Shown in pieces: positions 60,741 to 64,000 of a stretch of 64,000 nucleotides of DNA (position 1 is its first letter; the number at the start of each line of letters is the position of its first letter). Position numbers and translations under genes: made by a program. The notes beneath the pieces are model-generated. The model ran no database searches. It was not told the origin of the DNA and was given only the letters and a program-made list of their open reading frames with translations. Origin of the DNA: Symsagittifera roscoffensis (Eukaryota > Xenacoelomorpha > Acoela > Convolutidae); NCBI RefSeq assembly GCF_963678635.1, contig NC_087064.1, positions 22,490,509 through 22,554,508 of the forward strand, read 5' to 3'.

Positions 60741-62361
60741 AAACATAATACACTTTTTGAATTCCTTGAAAATGGTGAAGACTTCGAATCTTTTTCATTT
60801 GTGATTCAAACGACCTTTCAAACAAATTTTTAAAACTTTGAACTGGTGTCGAGTAAAAGGGTTGGAATTTTAATTGTTTAGTCTATTTTTATACGAGTAA
60901 AGCCAACAAGCAGTTTCATTAAGGAATGATCAGCTAGAAACTTTTTTAGACTAAAAAAATCCAAGACAAAATACATTTATTTTCTGCAAAAAGTAGAAAA
61001 AAACTAGAAAACTTTTTCGAATTTTTTTCAAGTAATTTTTCGACACAAACCGTTCTCCGATTAGCTTGTTTCACTGCCGAATATGGCTTTGTTTCAGATT
61101 CTCCTCAAGTTTTAGGATTCGTCAAAAGTATTTCTCCGATTGACCTATTTCACTATCGAAAATGGTTTTTTTTTCAGATACTCTTATAGGTAAAGTATTA
61201 TCGACGAAACACAATATAATTTTTGAAATCCGTAAAAATGGGGAGATTTCTTTGATTTGTGATTCGAACGACCTATTCAAATTTTCAGAAGTATGATCCG
61301 GTGTCGAGAAAATATGGTTTGGATTTTAAAATTTTAGTCTTATTTTGAATGAGTGAAGCAAACAAGCAGGTTTATTATAGAGGGTTACGCTAGAAAATTT
61401 GGTACCCCCAGTTTTTGGACTAAAAAAACTCTTGCAAAGATAAAAACAATTTCTACGAAAAGTCAAAAACAACCAGAAAATTAAAAAAAAACTTTCTTGT
61501 AATTTTTTGACAAAAACCGTTCTGCGATTGGATTATTTCACTGTGACTGTCGAATATGTCTATATTTCAGATTTTTCTTAGATCCTTTCATCACACCACG
61601 CAGAAAAACAACTACAATATCTTTTTTAAAAAATTACCCTATTTCCAAAAAAAAATTTTGTTTTGTTAGATTATGGTCTGAACAACCTGTGATTCATGCC
61701 CAGCAACGGGCTATTCATGTTTTATACGGAAAGTATTCGATTGTTTGAAAAGAAGTGATGTAAATGTCAATTTTTTATTGCTTCTCGATTATGTTGTCAA
61801 AACAAAATGAAGGGAGTATAATCTCTTTCTTATTTTTGGTTCCGAGATTCAAGCATTTTTAGTTTCATACATATTTTTTTTTAGTTTTGACATTTTTCAG
61901 CTTCTGTTTCGTTTGTCATTTTATACGCTTTGAAATTTTTCAACTTTCTTTCGGTTATCAATTGTCACTGATTTGAAAGTAAATGAGGCAGTGTTTAGCT
62001 CTCGTGTTAAAAAAAATCCAGAAAACTTCTACATTGTCAAAAACTTGTAAGTTATTATCATCGATACATAAAAACACTTTTCGAATTCCTTGAAAATGGG
62101 GAGAAACTTTTCATGTGTTATTCGAACGACCTTATTAAATTTTCCGGCGTCGAGTAAAAATGGTTTGAACTTTTGATTTTTAGTCTAATTTCGAGCGAGT
62201 AAGACAAACAAGCAGGTTTATTAGTGCATGATATGCTAGAAACTTTCTAACGCCATTTTTAGACTAAAAAAATATGAAACACTTCCTGCAGAAACTAAGA
62301 AAAACTTGTAAATTTTTTGATTTTTTTAAAGCAATTTTTCGACAAAAACCGTTCTCCGATT

Positions 62362-62363
<2 letters not shown>

Positions 62364-62414
<51 letters not shown>
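62364..62414 (+). repeat. CT microsatellite in mosaic flank copy 2
   Basis: Counterpart of 46074-46132, with one TTT interruption. Confidence 0.9.
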
Positions 62415-63526
62415 GTGAATGTCAGATATGGCTTTTTTCAGATTCTCCTTAGGTCTTTTTATCACAATACTCAAAAAAAACAACTACACTATTTTTTACA
62501 AAAAATTACACTAATTTGAAAAAAAATATTGTTTTTTTTCAGAATATGGTAAAAAAACCTACGCTTCATGCACAGCAACTGGCTTTTCTTGTTTTTTTTT
62601 TACTGGAACGATTCGATTGTTTGAACAGAAGTGAAGTAAATGTAATATTTTAATTGCTTCGTCTGTTGAAATATTTGTCGTCTGCTTCTCGATTATGCTG
62701 TCTAAATAAAAAAAGGAGATCTAACCCCTTAGTTTTCCGTTCCTTGGTTCAAGCGTTTTTGACATTTTGAAATTTTTTTTATCAGTTTTGACATTTTTCA
62801 GCTTCTGTATAGTTTCTCAGTTTTATACGCTTTGAAGTCATCCAGTTTTCATTCGGTTGTCAATTGTACTGATTTGAAAGTTAATTTAGTCACTGCTTAG
62901 CTCTAGTATTTAAAACAAATTCCAAACAATTTGTACATAGTCAAAACATAACACACTTTTTGATTTCCTTGAAAAGGGGGAGAAATTAGAACTTTTTTTC
63001 TCTTGTGATTCAATTGACCTTTACAAATTTTCAAAAGTTTGAACCGGTGTCGAGTAAAAATGGTTGTAATTTTAATTGTTTGGTCTATTTTATAAGAGTA
63101 AAGCCAACAAGCAGTTTTATTAAGGAATGATAAGCTAGAAACTTTTTATCGTTTTTTTAGACTAAAAAAATCAAAGAAAAAAAAACATTTTCTGCAAAAA
63201 GTCAAAAAACTAGAAAACTTTTTGAATTTTTTTCTAGTAATTTTTTGACAAAAACCGTTCTGCGATTGGCCTATTTCACTGCCGTATATGGCTTTGTTTC
63301 AGATTCTTCTCAAATTTTAGGACTCGTCAAAAATATTTCTCCGATTGACCTATTTCACTGTCCAATATGGTTTTTTTTTTCAGATACTCTTAAAGGTAAA
63401 GTACTATCGACGAAACTAATACACTTTTTGAAATCCGTAAAAATGGGGAGAATTCTTTGATTTGTGATTCGAACGACTATTTTCAGAAGTATGATCCGGT
63501 GTCGAGAAAAAATGGTTTGGATTTTT

Positions 63527-63579
63527 GAATTTTAGTCTTTTTGAATTTTAGTCTTTTTGAAAAGCCAGTCTTTTTGAAC
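63527..63579 (+). repeat. 17 bp micro-repeat, second location
   Basis: Same structure as at 47246, about 16281 bp away, including the decayed third copy. Confidence 0.76.
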
Positions 63580-64000
63580 TTGTTTTTTTAGAATATGGTC
63601 TGAACAACCTGTGCTTCATGCACAGCCAGGGGCTATTCTTGTTTTATACGGAAAGTATTCGATTGTTTGAAAAGAAGTGATGTGAATGTCAGTTTTTTAT
63701 TGCTTTTCGATCATGCTGTCAAAATAAAAAGAAGGGAGTATAATCTCTTTCTATTTTATGGTTCCGAGATTCAAGCATTTTTAGCTTCATACAAAATTTA
63801 TTTTAGTTTTAGACGTTTTTCAGCTTCTGTTTTGTTTGTCATTTTATACGCTTTGAAGACTTTCAGCTTTCTTTCGGTTGTCAATTGTCACTGATTTGAA
63901 AGTAAATGAGGCAGTGTATAGTTCTAGTGTTAAGAAAAAACCAGAAAACTTGAACACTGTGAAAAATTTGTAAAACTAATATCGACGAAACAAAACATTT

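Larger units (their letters stand above)
1..64000 (+). repeat. Megabase-style satellite array, one modular monomer family, all head to tail
   Basis: The whole window consists of diverged copies of one AT-rich monomer, apart from the inserts listed separately. I located about 85 copies of the M1 landmark GAAAATGGGGAGA or a close variant. All are in the same orientation, so no inversion was seen. Full-length spacing is about 850-900 bp (for example 8362 to 9240, 25931 to 26813, 54597 back to 53739). Reduced spacing falls into classes near 460-475, 532-542, 595 and 693 bp. Expanded spacing is near 980-1035 bp. The poly-T/poly-A runs, frequent stops in all frames and absence of recognisable domains argue against coding function. 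Most full monomers carry two AGATCT sites about 50 bp apart at the M2/M3 border. A satellite (centromeric, pericentromeric, subtelomeric or sex/B-chromosome heterochromatin) is the best reading; the chromosomal position is unknown. Confidence 0.93.
60740..64000 (+). repeat. Mosaic flank, copy 2 (runs off the window)
   Basis: Landmarks at about 60765, 61226, 62090, 62971 and 63441 correspond to 44467, 44936, 45790, 46690 and 47155. The first part, like 44467-44880, is m3 of array A. The monomer at 62090 departs from its counterpart: from about 61998 to 62240 it has the TTAGCTCTCGTGTTAAAAA and TCATGTGTTATTCGAACG text of array A m2 (compare 43920-44165), not that of 45790. The 17 bp micro-repeat recurs at 63527-63579. 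Confidence 0.8.

Noticed and set aside
1-64000. CRISPR-like array
   Set aside because: Repeats are hundreds of bases long with no short regular spacers, and no cas-like genes are present.
1-64000. Transposon or retroelement array
   Set aside because: No terminal inverted repeats, target-site duplications, long terminal repeats or reverse transcriptase/transposase frames were seen. All copies are head to tail.
1-64000. Pure assembly duplication
   Set aside because: Copies at every level carry private substitutions, homopolymer indels and CT-tract length differences, which simple duplication by the assembler would not create. Collapse or misordering of near-identical units cannot be excluded.

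Overview
This window looks like eukaryotic satellite (heterochromatin-type) DNA. I find no convincing protein-coding gene, rRNA gene, CRISPR array or transposase. By eye it is roughly 70% A+T. From end to end it is built from one AT-rich repeat family in head-to-tail order on the + strand, at least 80 diverged copies. A full monomer is about 850-900 bp. It reads, in order: module M1 (landmarks GAAAATGGGGAGAAC, CGGTGTCGAGTAAAAATGG, AAGCAAACAAGCAGGTTTAT, CCGTTCTCCGATTA); module M2 (a CT tract or TTTCACTGTGACTGTCGAATA, then ATCACACCACGCAG, CATGCACAGCAACGGGC, CTGCTGCTCGATTATGCTGT and an AATAAA); and module M3 (GGAGATCTAACC, TTCAAGCGTTTTTGAGATCT, TTTTATACGCTTTGAAGTC, TCAATTGTCACTGATTTGA), which runs into the next M1. 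Short monomers (about 460-600 or 690 bp) are internal deletion products. Long ones (about 980-1030 bp) carry internal tandem duplications. The taxon cannot be named from this sequence. An AT-rich eukaryote, perhaps an invertebrate, is a guess only.

Layout: 1-6982, a 3.55 kb higher-order unit present about 1.7 times. 6983-7547, a non-satellite insert with a degenerate tRNA-like end; most of it recurs at 11369-11864 inside a 4.3 kb duplication. 14181-18550, a 2.185 kb tandem pair. 18545-19866, a 693 bp tandem pair. 20220-22620, a 1.2 kb tandem pair. 22620-28470, irregular monomers. 28470-44880, higher-order array A, an 11-monomer unit of about 6.95 kb present about 2.4 times. 44880-48185, a mosaic flank. 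48185-60085, higher-order array B, with a 3176 bp four-monomer form and a 4627 bp six-monomer form. 60085-64000, a transition and then a second copy of the mosaic flank, offset about 16.29 kb, implying a third, larger level of repetition.

Nothing here works as a gene pathway. The sequence records how the array evolved: short-homology deletions, slippage-like duplications at junctions, chimeric monomers that suggest gene conversion or unequal exchange, expansion of pairs of monomers inside a higher-order unit, and capture and co-amplification of foreign sequence. Landmark positions were read by eye and are good to a few bases. Array edges are good to tens of bases.
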